NCBI RefSeq assembly: GCF_032062135.1
Contig: NC_092859.1
Coordinates: forward strand, 126,038,625-126,102,624
Reading direction: 5' to 3'
Length of the DNA: 64,000 bases
DNA from: Pyxicephalus adspersus
Lineage: Eukaryota; Chordata; Amphibia; Anura; Pyxicephalidae
Positions 12,536 through 23,749 of the stretch are shown piece after piece. Position numbers and translations under genes: made by a program. The first letter of the stretch is position 1. Each line of letters begins with the position of its first letter. The notes beneath the pieces are model-generated. The model did no database searches. It had not been told where the DNA came from and saw nothing but the letters and a program-made list of their open reading frames with translations.

Positions 12536-13850
12536 TGTACCAATGCCAGCAGAATGCAGTGGTAGTGATGACCTTGCCTACCATAAGTTCCTATGCAAGT
12601 ACAATAACACTAAGCTCCCTATTTCCCATAGCAGCATAAATTAGAAGTTTCTGACTAAAGCATGTTATCCCTATCATGCTATCTCTATCTTTGTAGCAGA
12701 ATTTTGATAGAATGTCAACAATGTAGTTGGTCACTCTAAAAAAGTTATAAAGCAATACGACAATAGGTCAGGGTAGGCAATCATGCAACTTGTTACTATC
12801 ATATGCAACTTAACATCAAAAAACCTTTCTTTTTAACTTTTCATTGAGAGCAGGACATTGTTTGAAAATGTTTAGAATACAGTTATATGTTTTTTTGTAG
12901 TATTGTGTTTTTATCTGCCTGCAGTCAAAGATATTTAATGTTGAAAATGTTTTACAGTGACATGATGGTGTGAACAGATATTATGAAAAGTTTGTTTATC
13001 TACTTATCAACATTGGATATATAAATTGTATACTAAATGTTATTCTTTGCTGCAAAATATTCATTTATCCTTTGCCAAGAACATGTTAAATATCATACAC
13101 AGATGGGTTTGTTCAGTTGTCTGGGTTGAAAGGTGATAAATGTTTAAAATTCCCCAAAACATCTTGGGCTCTGCCTAGACCAGGGTCTTTCCTGTGGATC
13201 CATCCTGAGAGGGCACTAATGCCTAATAGCCTGCTATTATCAGGTAATTTTCTGTAAAGATTGTTTACAAGGAAATATTTAAACAAAAGTTGCATACTTG
13301 CGGGACAAAAAAACTTTCTTTTAGCCACTCCGAATCTCAGTATTTGACAACAGCTTTTTCATGCATTTGAGTGTAGTTGAGGTTGAGGTACTTCCTCCAG
13401 AGAAGAAAAAGCAACCACACAGTCTGAAGTGACTTGTTGCTTTCAGGATATAGCTGTGATCCACTTGAACTGCAGCCATATCCAAATATCCACAAAATGT
13501 TTCTCAACTGCTCCCATTCAGCTGAACACCACGGGCTGACATGTTCCTTACTGCATCTTCTGTGCTGGCAACTATCTATATAGAGCTCTGAGGTAGTTGT
13601 TGCTGCTGTATTAAAACAATAAGGACCTACTGCATAAAATGAAGGTACCTTTGACTCTATCAATGGATAAAAAGCCTGATCCAAACTATTCAGAGAAGAA
13701 AAGATCCATTGCAAAAACATTACCACATGCAAAAGAGCCATCACCTAGAACTGCATTAAACCAGCACCAATATAAACACAGCAATAAATCTATATTCCCT
13801 GTACAGATACTCCTTCCTTACCGACAAGTTCCATTTCTGCCACCTGGTTG
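12536..13850. other. Non-coding, no gene supported
   Basis: The frames 13337-13744 (minus, 135 codons) and 13639-13863 (plus, 74 codons, Pro-rich end) overlap on opposite strands and have no recognised domain. The plus frame runs into the transposon at 13855, so its last codons are transposon sequence. Confidence 0.5.
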
Positions 13851-13854
13851 TTAT

Positions 13855-14419
13855 CCCCCCTAGAGTTCTAATTCTGTCTGTATTTCCACGCAAAAAGCAT
13901 TACATTGTAGGCCTCTAATTCTTAGGCATAACTCACCGAAATATGTCCAAAAAGTAATAAATTTAATAATAAACTTTAAATAAATTAAAAAAAATCTGTT
14001 AAAATAAAAAATTGTGATACATGTAAAATAACTGTACAGTAGCATACATAATATATATATATATTATAAATATATAAATATTATATCAAGATTTCTTTGT
14101 ATTGAACTCAATACAACTATTTTGTATTGAATTCAATACAAAATTATTTGAATCTCCCGCAGCTCCTCCCACCCGCACTGATGCATGAACTAATGTTACC
14201 GGGAAACCTCAGTAAACGTCTCTGCATTCGCCGGCTGGAGATCGAAGGGAGAAGACATGTCTCAGGACCTTCGGGGACCAGCAGGTTGCTGGGGGATGAC
14301 AACTGAGTAAGATAAATTGTTTTTTTAATCCTTTTTGTGACCCTGAGTGTGACTCAGGATTACCATTTATTGCATGGGAAATCCACCCCGAGTCACATTA
14401 GGGATTACCGCTAGGGGGG
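13855..14419. mobile_element. TTAA-type MITE with CCCCCCTAG termini
   Basis: The ends are perfect 9-bp inverted repeats, ccccccTAG (13855-13863) and ctagggggg (14411-14419). They are flanked by TTAT (13851-13854) and TTAA (14420-14423), as expected for a piggyBac- or Kolobok-like TTAA target duplication with one change. The interior holds two palindromes: 14097-14116 and the perfect 24-bp 14120-14143 (ttttgtattgaa and its complement). The 3' part carries 'ccaccccgagtcacat', familiar from frog genomes. There is no coding capacity. The superfamily cannot be settled without a transposase-bearing relative. Confidence 0.75.
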
Positions 14420-14423
14420 TTAA

Positions 14424-14697
14424 GCAACTTTGTCGTTAAGCGAGGAGCATAGGATAGACCCGTTCTGCAGAGTTGTAAAAACGTGCAGCGCCTGTCAGGG
14501 ATCATGGAGAATCAGAAAAGAAGACATAGGAGGGCCAGAAGACAGAGAAGACGCTGTGTGGATGTACACTGTATAGTTTTGTACAGTGTACTTGTTGTAA
14601 GTGCGGGTGGTCGGTACACAGGTAAGTTGTAAATTGAGGAATACCTGTATAAACTATTAGAGAGACTGACTAGATTGACTACAGTGTATTTTTCATG
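14424..14697. other. Possible repeat with short hairpin
   Basis: A GC-richer, purine-rich stretch containing a perfect 10-bp inverted pair, gtacactgta (14564-14573) and tacagtgtac (14582-14591), around an 8-nt loop. No family recognised. Confidence 0.3.
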
Positions 14698-14915
14698 TCA
14701 TAGTTACATAGTCAGTTAGGTTGAAAAAAGACATAAGTCCATCAAGTTCAACCACTAGGGAAATAAACATACCAGATATAAAAACCCTATAGACGTAGTT
14801 GATCCAGAGGAAGGAAAAAACCCCTGGTCCAATTTTTTCCAACAGGGGAAAAAATCCTTCCTGTTCCCGTGAGGCAGTTGGATGTTTCCTGGAGCAACGG
14901 TTTATGTTATGTCTA
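14698..14915 (+). mobile_element. Frog dispersed repeat, 'gttcaacca' family, copy 1
   Basis: Contains 'ggttgaaaaaagacataagt', 'ccatcaagttcaaccacta', 'gatccagaggaaggaaaaaa' and 'ggaaaaaatccttcctg'. This is a highly reiterated vertebrate/anuran repeat that I know from Xenopus sequence. It ends earlier than copy 2 at 23,192. The class is not certain. Confidence 0.65.
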
Positions 14916-16296
14916 AGCACTGCACATTGGTTCTTAGACCAGTAAAGGTCCAGCAGACCACACTATAGTTTGGATGCTCATCAAAGAGTAAAGCAAAATT
15001 CACACAGCTGGAACACAAGGAAAAATCTGGTGAAACTCTGGACTGAAGGCCCTGTAGTAGACCCCCTCCTAGAGAACTTTTTCAACAATGGGTCCTGGAA
15101 ATGATTTTGAGCAAGGACACCATGTTCATGGTGTTTGTATGTGCCACTCACGTTTGAGAGTCTATTAGTAGTGTTTAATTTCTAAAAATATATGGATGAG
15201 TTAAATGTGTGCATCCTTCCTATGCATGACAGTAACATTAAACTGTAGCTCTTTTAGGTACAATGGTTTATGTAAATAGTTTAAATGTTCTTTGTAGAGC
15301 ATTGCAAACAAGTGTCAACATTTTAAAAGTTATTAAACTATACAAATAGGACCATATAACATAAGAAATCCAGCCTTGATTCATTTATCCTTTTTATGCA
15401 GTATAGCATACAATATGTTTTCTTTAAAAAAAAGGACTCAGTGTACAATAACATAGTATTAAAATCCACATATCCTCAATGTTTTTACAATTGCTATATG
15501 AAACTTTTGAGTGTTCTTTGTATTCTTCCGTATGGAAGTTATTCCTATCATAGGACTATTTAGCATCTCAGTAGACTAAAAGTTTTCCTGGGGGTGTCTT
15601 AAAAAAAGGACTTCTCTTCATTGTAGAGGATTCGAGTGTGTTTGTCTGCTTATTATGCTTCCATCTGCTGCCCTTGCAGAAACATAGAAGCTCCCGAAAG
15701 ATTTACAAAACAAGTTGATATATACAATGGCCACAGGATTTAAATTAATTTTCATCTTCTAGCTGGTTTAGCGGAAAAAACTTTGCAACACCTTCGTTAT
15801 TTAACATGTCGATATGTTTGACATCTGTAGCAGAAATATGGGCAGTTGTACACATATTGGATTTCTAAAAGTCATTTTTCAAACATCTGTTTGGAAGTGT
15901 TAAGGTCCTGCTGAAAAACCTCACACAGCTGTAGGCAAACAGCCATATCTGGAATACAAATAGTTTATGCAAACAACCTAGAAAGACTCCCCAGCCCAGT
16001 ATTGTACCACATATATATTTGTTTATATGTAGAATGATAAGAAATATTAGACATTTTCATCTCTACAACCGGCGCCATCAGTCTCCTAATTTAATAACAT
16101 GGCTCTACATGAAAGGACAATGTTGTTTGTAAAAATACCAAAAATATGGATTTGTCTAGCTATAGAAAAAAATAAAGGTAAACTATTATTTTCTACATTT
16201 TCCCATAATGCACAATACTTTATGAGTGTTATTTTAATAATGATGATGCATAAGTACCGGTATTCTTTCAATGTATTAGTATTAAAATGGTACTTT
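14916..16296. other. Non-coding, no feature recognised
   Basis: AT-rich DNA. No transposon ends, arrays or credible coding frames were seen. Confidence 0.5.
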
Positions 16297-16305
16297 CTTT
16301 ATTTC

Positions 16306-18760
16306 GTTTTTTTTTTAATATAGTTTTATTGATTTTAAGCAAATAAAATACCATACAAAAGACAAAATACAAAAGAAAAACACCAACACAATGGAACCAA
16401 ACAAAGGTACATGAACTGTTCTTATAGTCATGGCATACAAAAACATGAACCATAAAAAAATATAATCATAACAGACAGGGGGCCCTTTTGGCGCCCCTAA
16501 CTCCTACTCGTGCATGAGCAGTGAACCTCCAGTGCTGCACCGCTCATGTGCCAAAAATATGAGAAATATAATATAGAGATGCCAATTTGGAAATATAATT
16601 GGTACCCATATACAAATCATCACAACACAAACAAACAAGCCCGATACTAGAAGTTGGGGAAGGGAAGGGGGGGGAGATAAATTAACTGACAAGACAAGTT
16701 CATGTCTCTAGGTACAATGCACAGTAAGCCCTAAAAGAAATAAATCACTAATTTCATGAGGTAAGTACAAAACTGGGGGGAATCTTTAAACCCTTCCAAA
16801 GTCGTCTTGAACTGTTCCAACCTGTCATCATCCTCTGCTACTAGTTGTTCCTGGCGGTGGATTTTTTCAACTTCCGTGAACCAATCTTTAGAAGACGGAG
16901 TCCTTACCTGCTTCCGATAACCATATCATAGACAGAAGAGTCACTCTGGGACTATTGCGTACGTCAGAGCCAACACATTCATTATACACCCTAATAATTG
17001 TTTCCCAAAAACGGCAACTGGCCGGGCACTCCCACTATACATGTAACATGGAACCCCTCTGAGTATGGCAACGCCAACATCTGAGTGTTCCGGGTCTATA
17101 CCGTGGTGATCCACCAGGCTAAGGTACCACGAGACAAGATCTTATAGTTAGTTTCTTGAGCTCTGCAGGTGAGAGTAAGTTTGTGTGTAAGGGTAAATGA
17201 CTTGTCCCAGTCATCTGCTGCCACTGATGTGCCCACTTCCATTTCCCAACATCGGGTATATGTGGGGACACCTGCAGTGGCTTCGTGATTGAGCATTCCA
17301 TAAAGAGTGAAACTTACATGAGTGGGAGGAGTGGGAAACTGCAACAGTACCTCAAATTCCGTCGGGCTTCAGTATAATACAGGGAGATCTGAGAACGTAG
17401 AGATGTATGAGTGTATTTGCCTATATGCAAGGAAATTCTATTCGGTATCTGTGACTGGAGGGAGGACATGGGTGGGATGCGACCATTATGCAGAATGTTA
17501 CCTAAATAGCGGTGTTCGGTGGCAGACCAGATTAGAAAATCTACTGCATGCATTGTTGGGGGGAAGGCCGGATTGTCAAAGAGTGGTGTCATGGGGCCTG
17601 GGCTTGTCGAAATTTTCCCTCTTTTGATGAGGTTGTCCCAAAATCGTAGAAGATTGGACGTGGGACCGGGTATAGACGTGTTTGTGGCAAGGAGCTGGCG
17701 ATCTATCCATGGGAGGGAATTGAAACCCTCTGGGGAGAAGGATTCCTCCAGGAGGACCCAGCTCTTTCTTTCTTTATGGTGGAACCAATCAATCAATCGT
17801 ACCAGTACTGAGGCCCTATAGTACAGCATTATATCTGGGACCCCCACCCCACCCATCTGTTTAGCTTTTGCCAAAATACAACAAGCTATGTGAGAACGCC
17901 TAGCTATCCACAAAAAAAGATCTGAAGAGAATGGATTTTCCATAGATATGCAGTTGGTAGGTAAATAGGCACAGTTTGAAACGTGTATAATAGACGGGGC
18001 AGAACATCCAGTTTTAACGTGTTAATCCTTGCAAACCAAGAAAGGGGTAAGGAATTATAATTCTGTAAGTCAGAGTGCAATTTACTGTACAACGGGGTGT
18101 AATTATGGGAAAACAATATGGAGGGATCTGAGGTAATGATTATGCCTAAATATTTAATTTCTTCTTCACATATTCTAAAGGAAGTGTTTACACTAATGGA
18201 AGCTTCGTGCCCAGCATTCAAAGATTCATTGTGTACCTCAGATTTGAAAAAATAACTTTGAAATTACTAAAGGCACTACATTTCTCAAATTCTTTCAATA
18301 CAGAGGGGATGGTAATATGTGGGGAGGGGATATATAACAGGGGATCATCAGCGTATAAAGATAATTTGTAGTGACACTCACCCACTTGAACCCCTCTAAT
18401 ATCTGGGTTATTCCGTAGATAACTACTGCCAAATGTTCCATAACCAGAGTGTAAAACGGGAGATAACGGGCAACCTTGCCTGGTGCCATTCAATATCCGA
18501 AAAGACTCAGATAAAGAACCATTAACTCTCACCCTAGCTGATGGTGAGGAGTATAAGGCTGCTATCCTCGAGATCATGCCAGTACCTAGGCCCACCAGAC
18601 TTAGAGCTTCATACATCATGGACCAGTTGACCCTGTCAAACTCCTTCTCAGCGTCAACTGAAAGGAGGCACATGGGGATCTTGGATGCCTTGGCATGTTG
18701 GATTATTAGGAGAATAGTTTTGAGGGTGTTATCTCTTGCCTCTTGCCCCTGGATAAATCC
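16306..18760 (-). mobile_element. L1-clade LINE, 5'-truncated, with target-site duplication
   Basis: The minus strand carries the 3' half of an L1 ORF2, a short 3' UTR, an AATAAA signal and about 10 A (plus-strand T run 16307-16316). The direct repeat ctttatttc flanks it at 16297-16305 and 18761-18769. The match can be extended through the adjoining T-runs. On the element's sense strand the 5' copy follows an A-rich site of the kind L1 endonuclease nicks. Truncation falls just upstream of the first catalytic RT motif. About 2.45 kb remain of an element normally over 5 kb. Confidence 0.93.
16970..18760 (-). pseudogene. L1 ORF2 relic (reverse transcriptase palm to C-terminal Cys motif)
   Basis: ORF2 proteins nick target DNA and reverse-transcribe the L1 RNA. 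The endonuclease and RT fingers are missing here through 5' truncation. From the truncated end, the RT palm retains DAEKEFDRVNW, GTRQGCPLSPV and the catalytic LYADD (within 18218-18673). A stretch with 'YLGIIIT' follows in another frame (17904-18221), then the conserved 'MGGVGVPD' region in a third (17314-17943). 'CRAQETNYKILSR' (17096-17344) and a CWRC Cys motif (17068-17079) come next. At least two frameshifts (near 18,230 and 17,930) and a Trp-to-TAG change at 17035-17037 abolish function. The YADD core itself is intact, so decay is moderate. Confidence 0.92.
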
Positions 18761-18769
18761 CTTTATTTC

Positions 18770-20030
18770 TTTTTTATATTATCTTTAGACTTTTAAATAA
18801 TATTAAATATAGGCAACACATTTATTATAACTAATAATATATTATATTATTATAACTACTATTTTCAGACTATCTATTTTTTTAGAGCACTGTACTATAG
18901 AAATCTGCATTATGGTGGACAGTGTATGCTAAAAACATTTGAAACTGAGCAGCAGTAAAATGCAGAAAAGGTGAGAAGCAGCGGGGGGTTGTTTTTCAAG
19001 TAATGCTGTGCCCAGTTTATGGATATTATTGTATAACATGAACATATACTTAACAAAGACTAAATTAGTTTTACACCAAACTCTCACTGACCTCTGCAGC
19101 TGCAAACTCCATGGATTTATCCTTCAGGTGTCACTTAACCAACTCCTGCAATGGAAACGAAAATATAAGACAAGGGATTGCTTTTTGATCTCCTTTCATG
19201 TACCTACTATACCACTGAATGCTTGCTGAACTTCTTTAAGGCATAGTTACATGCACCACTAACCGTGAAGGGAAGACCATGTAGTCACCCCACAAATATA
19301 AGTGCAGGAACAAAATTTTGATGTTTATAAAGATAAACTAAATTTGTTTTGTTACAAGAAATAAAATGAAGTAAAACATGACCTTGATTTACTCTACACA
19401 AGTCCTCTTTTGGGGCTCAACCCTCCATGTGACCCCATAAAGCTAGTCCCTAGAATCCCCAGACAGTGGTATAAGCACCTGAAGAAGCATTCTGCAAATC
19501 TGCATTGAAGAAGCAAAAAGAATTAGCATTACCTCACATGTAACTGCATGCCCGGATAAGTAACTAAAGAAGAGGCTTTGGCTAGACATGACGTTGAAGT
19601 TGTACTTTAAACTGCAAATCTAACAATACAAGACAGAGGATAATCTCTAGTAACACACAAAGCATTATTACATTTACAGACCATGTTACTCAAAGCTGAA
19701 TTTTAAAGTGGAAACCTAATAAAGCACTTCCCCTGTTTGAACAAATGAAAAATAAATAATAATAAATAAATAATGACAAATATTAATTTTATATTATAGA
19801 CTCCTGCTGCAGGGTATCTTGTAGCACACATAATAGTATTGGTATAACTCTTTAGGGGAGTCAAACATTCAGCCCATGTTAGCAGTACATGTCCCTGGAT
19901 AGTAAGCAATTCTTTGAATTGTCTTTGTTTTGCCTTCAACCGGGTTCTTAGATGTAGCTGCATTATTTTTTGAGAAATGAATAGAAATGTAAGAAAAGAG
20001 AGACCCGTAGCCATAAGAATTAGGCGCAGG
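18770..20030. other. Non-coding, no feature recognised
   Basis: Begins with an AT-rich patch (18781-18850) and continues as low-copy DNA. An 'aataaataataataaataaat' run near 19748-19770 is a low-complexity patch. Nothing coding is supported. Confidence 0.5.
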
Positions 20031-20032
20031 GT

Positions 20033-20936
20033 CACATGACCAGGTGCGAGGCCTAGCCCAGAGCTTTTAAGGGGTTAAGAAAAAGGTAGTGTTGCTAGAG
20101 GGGGCTGGGCTAGTATACAACATGGGGTAGGAGGAGATTAAGAATGGGAGATGTTAAAAGGGCTGGATGATAGTGAGAGGCCCTCTTTTGGAAAGAAAAA
20201 GTTTCCCACCCACCCTCCCTCTTATGTTTAGGTAGAGTTGAGAGTTGGGTTCGTTTTAGCGGTTGGGGTCTTGGAAGGCAGGGATTCAGTGTATTGGAAA
20301 AGTGGTGGATTTTGGCAGGGGGGATCCCCTTTGGTGGGGTCTCCCCCTTTATGGTGAACGGATGATTATGGCTCCTAAAGGCAGTGCTGGGCAGCTAGGG
20401 GCCAAGGTGGAGATGTTGGAAGAGTTCAATTCTTGTTGGGTGGGATTTTGCCTTCTGAGACCTGCAGCTTGGTTGTTTGGGTGTATAATTGGGAGTTTGA
20501 TAACATTATGGATACTGTTGTAATGGTTATGTATTATTAAAAGGGGAATTAAGTTGTTGGTTCATTAAGCTATATTCAATGTAATATGTTAACATTATAT
20601 AATCCCGTTTTAATAATATTTATATTAATAACGGAGTGTTGTGTTAATTTATGTTAATGTATGCTTATCAATGTGTAAAATGTAATTTTATTTGGCATTT
20701 ATTTTATTTGGATATTTGTTTGTTAATTATTTGGAAAGTTAACTTTATTTAATGGTGTTTTAAATAAACGGCTGCTTGCCAGCCAATTTAAAATCCAAGA
20801 TTTTGTGTTGGGGTATTTAATGGGGGGGAGTGGCTGGTAAGCAGGGGGAGGTTTGGAAGTAGGCGGTAGTTATGACAATGGTGTTTATAAAGGATGGGCT
20901 AGAAGGTCCGAGCTACCCTGGTCATGACAAGGCTTT
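20033..20936. mobile_element. Unclassified element with imperfect ~45-bp inverted ends
   Basis: The left end reads 'catgaccaggtgcgaggcct' then 'agcccagagctttta'. The reverse complement of the right end reads 'catgaccagggtagctcgga' then 'ccttctagcccatccttta'. These agree in catgaccagg, a G/C block, tagccca and cttt-a. Inside are a G-rich 5' part, an AATAAA (20762-20768) and a second inverted pair (ggctgcttgccagcca near 20769-20785 against tggctggtaagcag near 20830-20843). The inverted termini with polyadenylation and TATAAA-like signals could fit a DIRS-like remnant or a non-autonomous DNA transposon. No protein motif decides it. The 86-codon frame at 20263-20523 shows no domain. Confidence 0.45.
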
Positions 20937-21845
20937 TCTGGCAAGAGCATCTTGCATTTTCTGTATGCTGAAAATGTTGTAAAATGAAAACCAATTCAAT
21001 AATCACATACAAGGCTGATAAACTGAAGCATCATTTATTTTTGTATTTGGGGTTAGATTTACAGAATTACTGGGTAAGCTGAGCTGGCCTGCACATGTAA
21101 TTGTGAGACAGCCATGTTTTTACGTTTTATTCAGGGATTTTCAGTTTAACAATCTGTTTTGTTTTAAAGCATTTCTCTACATCAGTGGCTGAGCATATGT
21201 GATATTTATACATGAGACAGATATATTTAATAACTAAAGACATTCTAAAAGGTATATTTATAAAGCAGTGATTGTGATATTCAGCAAATATTCACTGCAA
21301 GTAAATCTTCTAGTTGCATGTTTTAAATTACAGTGAATGATTAACAACATGTGAATTTTTTTTAGGAATGTCACTATTCCTGAGTTATAAATAGGCCATT
21401 AAGTGTAGACCAATGCCTGTGCTGATTTTTTTAAATTGTGTATATTCTGAAAAAATTTTTGTTCCTTTGAAATAAATGTTATGAACTGAAACATCTTATG
21501 TTGTCTGTTGGATTGAAGATATTCAGGACTGGAGTGGAATAGTTAACTCCTACTAGTATACAAAAGATGTACTCTGAAAAAAAGGATAGTTGTCTGACTC
21601 CTTCTCTTTTAGAACACCACAAATTTTATAAATATGTGGATGTAGAAATGTGCATGTGGGAGCAACACGGAGTTGATCAAAGAACAGTAACAAAGTGTAA
21701 CTAGTAAGCTTTCTGTTCACTGAAGTCAAACCATCAATGATGGTTGCAATGGGTTTCTGCACTTTGTATTTGCACAGCTTTGCATATGCCCATGCCCTCG
21801 GCTCTTTAATTACTGGTCTTTTGCATTATATGCCCATTTTACATA
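20937..21845. other. Non-coding, no feature recognised
   Basis: AT-rich low-copy DNA. No transposon ends or credible frames. Confidence 0.5.
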
Positions 21846-21849
21846 CAAA

Positions 21850-22135
21850 TGATCTAGGACCCTTGAAATTATTTTTTAGGTCTTCCTTAGTGGGAAACCC
21901 ATACTAAAATCAACAACCAAATTGGTGGCCAGTAGAAAGAATGTCCTCCTTACTGTGGTGCCAAGAATAACATTAGACAACTAAAAATATAATTAGAGTT
22001 TTGCCGCTTCCTCTGTAATGATGACCCCAAAACTATGCAGGCATCAGTATAAAAAGCAGTCAATCAGTTCAAGGAACCTCCTGAAACCTCTGGAGGAGCC
22101 CTGGGGTTCCACAGAACCTAGCTTGATAATGGCTG
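21850..22135 (+). mobile_element. hAT MITE (cagtgtttctcaacc family), old copy
   Basis: Segments align in order with better copies of the family: 'cccttgaaattattttttag', 'ggccagtagaaagaatgtcc', 'ttcaaggaacctcctg', 'tctggaggagccctggggtt' and an end near 22135. CTCTAGAG (22136-22143) at the right edge fits the NTCTAGAN target type seen for other copies. The left terminus is lost or unrecognisable. Confidence 0.6.
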
Positions 22136-22143
22136 CTCTAGAG

Positions 22144-23185
22144 AAATAGTTCAGATTTGTTGACAGCAGAAAAAAGAACTTGGGTGGCAATAATCATGTC
22201 TAAAATAACTAAGTTACCCAGACATCTGTAATTTATGAAGACATATTTTAAGCAATATACCACTGTACAAGAAGAAGAAAAAAACGTCTGATCCATGCGA
22301 TGTATTGTGAACATGCTCTGAAGCTGTGGACATGTAATCATTGCCAGATCATGGCCCCAACTATTCAAAGTCTGCAGGCATTTAAGACTACAAATGTTGA
22401 GCCTTTTCTTAGTATTCCCAATTTTTTGGATTAGGAGCAAATAACGTGACTGAATTTACTATGTGTTCCAACTGGCTGGATTTCTTGATGTGTCTCAAGG
22501 AGTAAGTAAATCTAGATTAAGCCTCTGAATGAGGTGGGCTTTCTACAACTGTGCATAAATTATGGGCAATCGGCAGCTGTTTTTTGGCAACTAACTTATT
22601 ATATATAAAGTGAAATAATGCTTCAAGAATTAAGAAAAGCTGATTAAACATTTATGGATTTATTTTAGGATTTGTCATTTAGAGTATGTTTTCCTTTCAT
22701 TTTATTCAGTTGTGTTACCTAACAATTATTTTGCATATTTTAAAATCAGAACTGAATAAAACACAGTTGTCTTAATTGTAGCCCTCATGTATATTTTAGT
22801 TATGATGAAACACATATTTGTTATTTATAAAATGGCAATTATCTTCTGCAGCTATAAGAAGTTAAGATGTTACAGATTTGCCACCAGAAAAGGATATTGG
22901 GTTCATTGGGTAATATGAGGTACAATGTACCTGGAAAAAGCAAAGCTTAAATATTTGTAAAATCTGAAATAATATATATTGTAGCTTACTTTATATTAGA
23001 AATGTAGAAAAACCTGCACAACCTGCAAGGTCATATAGTATTATACAGAAAAAAGTTGCTCAGTAAAACTTGTACTGGATTTCTTGGCAACCCAAATGAG
23101 ACAGGGCAGATTACTCACCTCATGATCCTACTGGAATGAAATGGTCTATGGTTCAAAAAAGCTAATAATCACTGATATTCTACAT
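22144..23185. other. Non-coding, no feature recognised
   Basis: AT-rich low-copy DNA. The minus-strand 100-codon frame at 22138-22440 has no recognisable family. Confidence 0.5.
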
Positions 23186-23191
23186 AGTAAC

Positions 23192-23600
23192 ATCGTCAAG
23201 TCAGGTTGAAAAAAAGACATAAATCCATTAAGTTCAACCACTAGGGAAATAAACATATCCCAGATAAAAAACTCTATAAGACATAGTTGGTCCAGAGGAA
23301 GGCAAAAAAAACCCTGGTACAATTTGCTTTAACAGGGGAAAAAAATCCTTCCTGATTCCATTAGGCAATGGGATGTTCCATGGATCAACACTTACTGTTA
23401 TTTTTACTTTAAATCCTTAATATCCAGGTATATTCTGTGCTTCTAGAAACATCCATTTTTTCTTAAAGCAATCTATAGTAGTTGCTGAAACTACTTCCTG
23501 AGGGAGCTGATTCCACATTTTCACAGACCTTACAGTGAAGAATCCCAGGGCTTAAAATTCTTTTTCTCCACATGAGGAATATTTCATTCTAGTGTGAAAA
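23192..23600 (+). mobile_element. Frog dispersed repeat, 'gttcaacca' family, copy 2
   Basis: Same family as 14,698 but longer. After 'ccattaagttcaaccactag', 'ccagaggaaggcaaaaaaaa' and 'aaaaaatccttcctgattcc' it continues with 'cttcctgagggagctgattc' and 'cacagaccttacagtgaaga'. That extension is also typical of the Xenopus versions. A tail-repeat 3' end follows directly (23,641). Confidence 0.65.
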
Positions 23601-23640
23601 ATAGTTAATTTTCATATTTAGCTTTTTGACATAACTCCTA

Positions 23641-23749
23641 AATTGCAAGCCCGTCAGCCCTGTGTACAGCACTGTGTAATATGTTGGCGCTATATAAATT
23701 CTGTATTATTATTATTATTATTAATAATAATAATAATAATAATAATAAT
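23641..23749 (+). mobile_element. Tail-repeat 3' end with ATT microsatellite
   Basis: 'gtgtacagcactgtgtaata' + 'tgttggcgctatataaatt' is the L2-type SINE/LINE tail. It is followed by an ATT run that switches to AAT (23704-23749). The body upstream is short or replaced. Confidence 0.75.

Noticed and set aside
13337..13863. 135-codon minus and 74-codon plus frames as possible exons
   Set aside because: They overlap on opposite strands, lack splice support and domains, and the plus frame ends in transposon sequence.
17322..17821. Plus-strand frames of about 100 codons
   Set aside because: Antisense to the L1 ORF2 relic.
20263..20523. 86-codon frame as a small membrane protein
   Set aside because: The hydrophobic C-terminus is the only feature; it lies in an inverted-repeat-bounded element and has no recognisable family.
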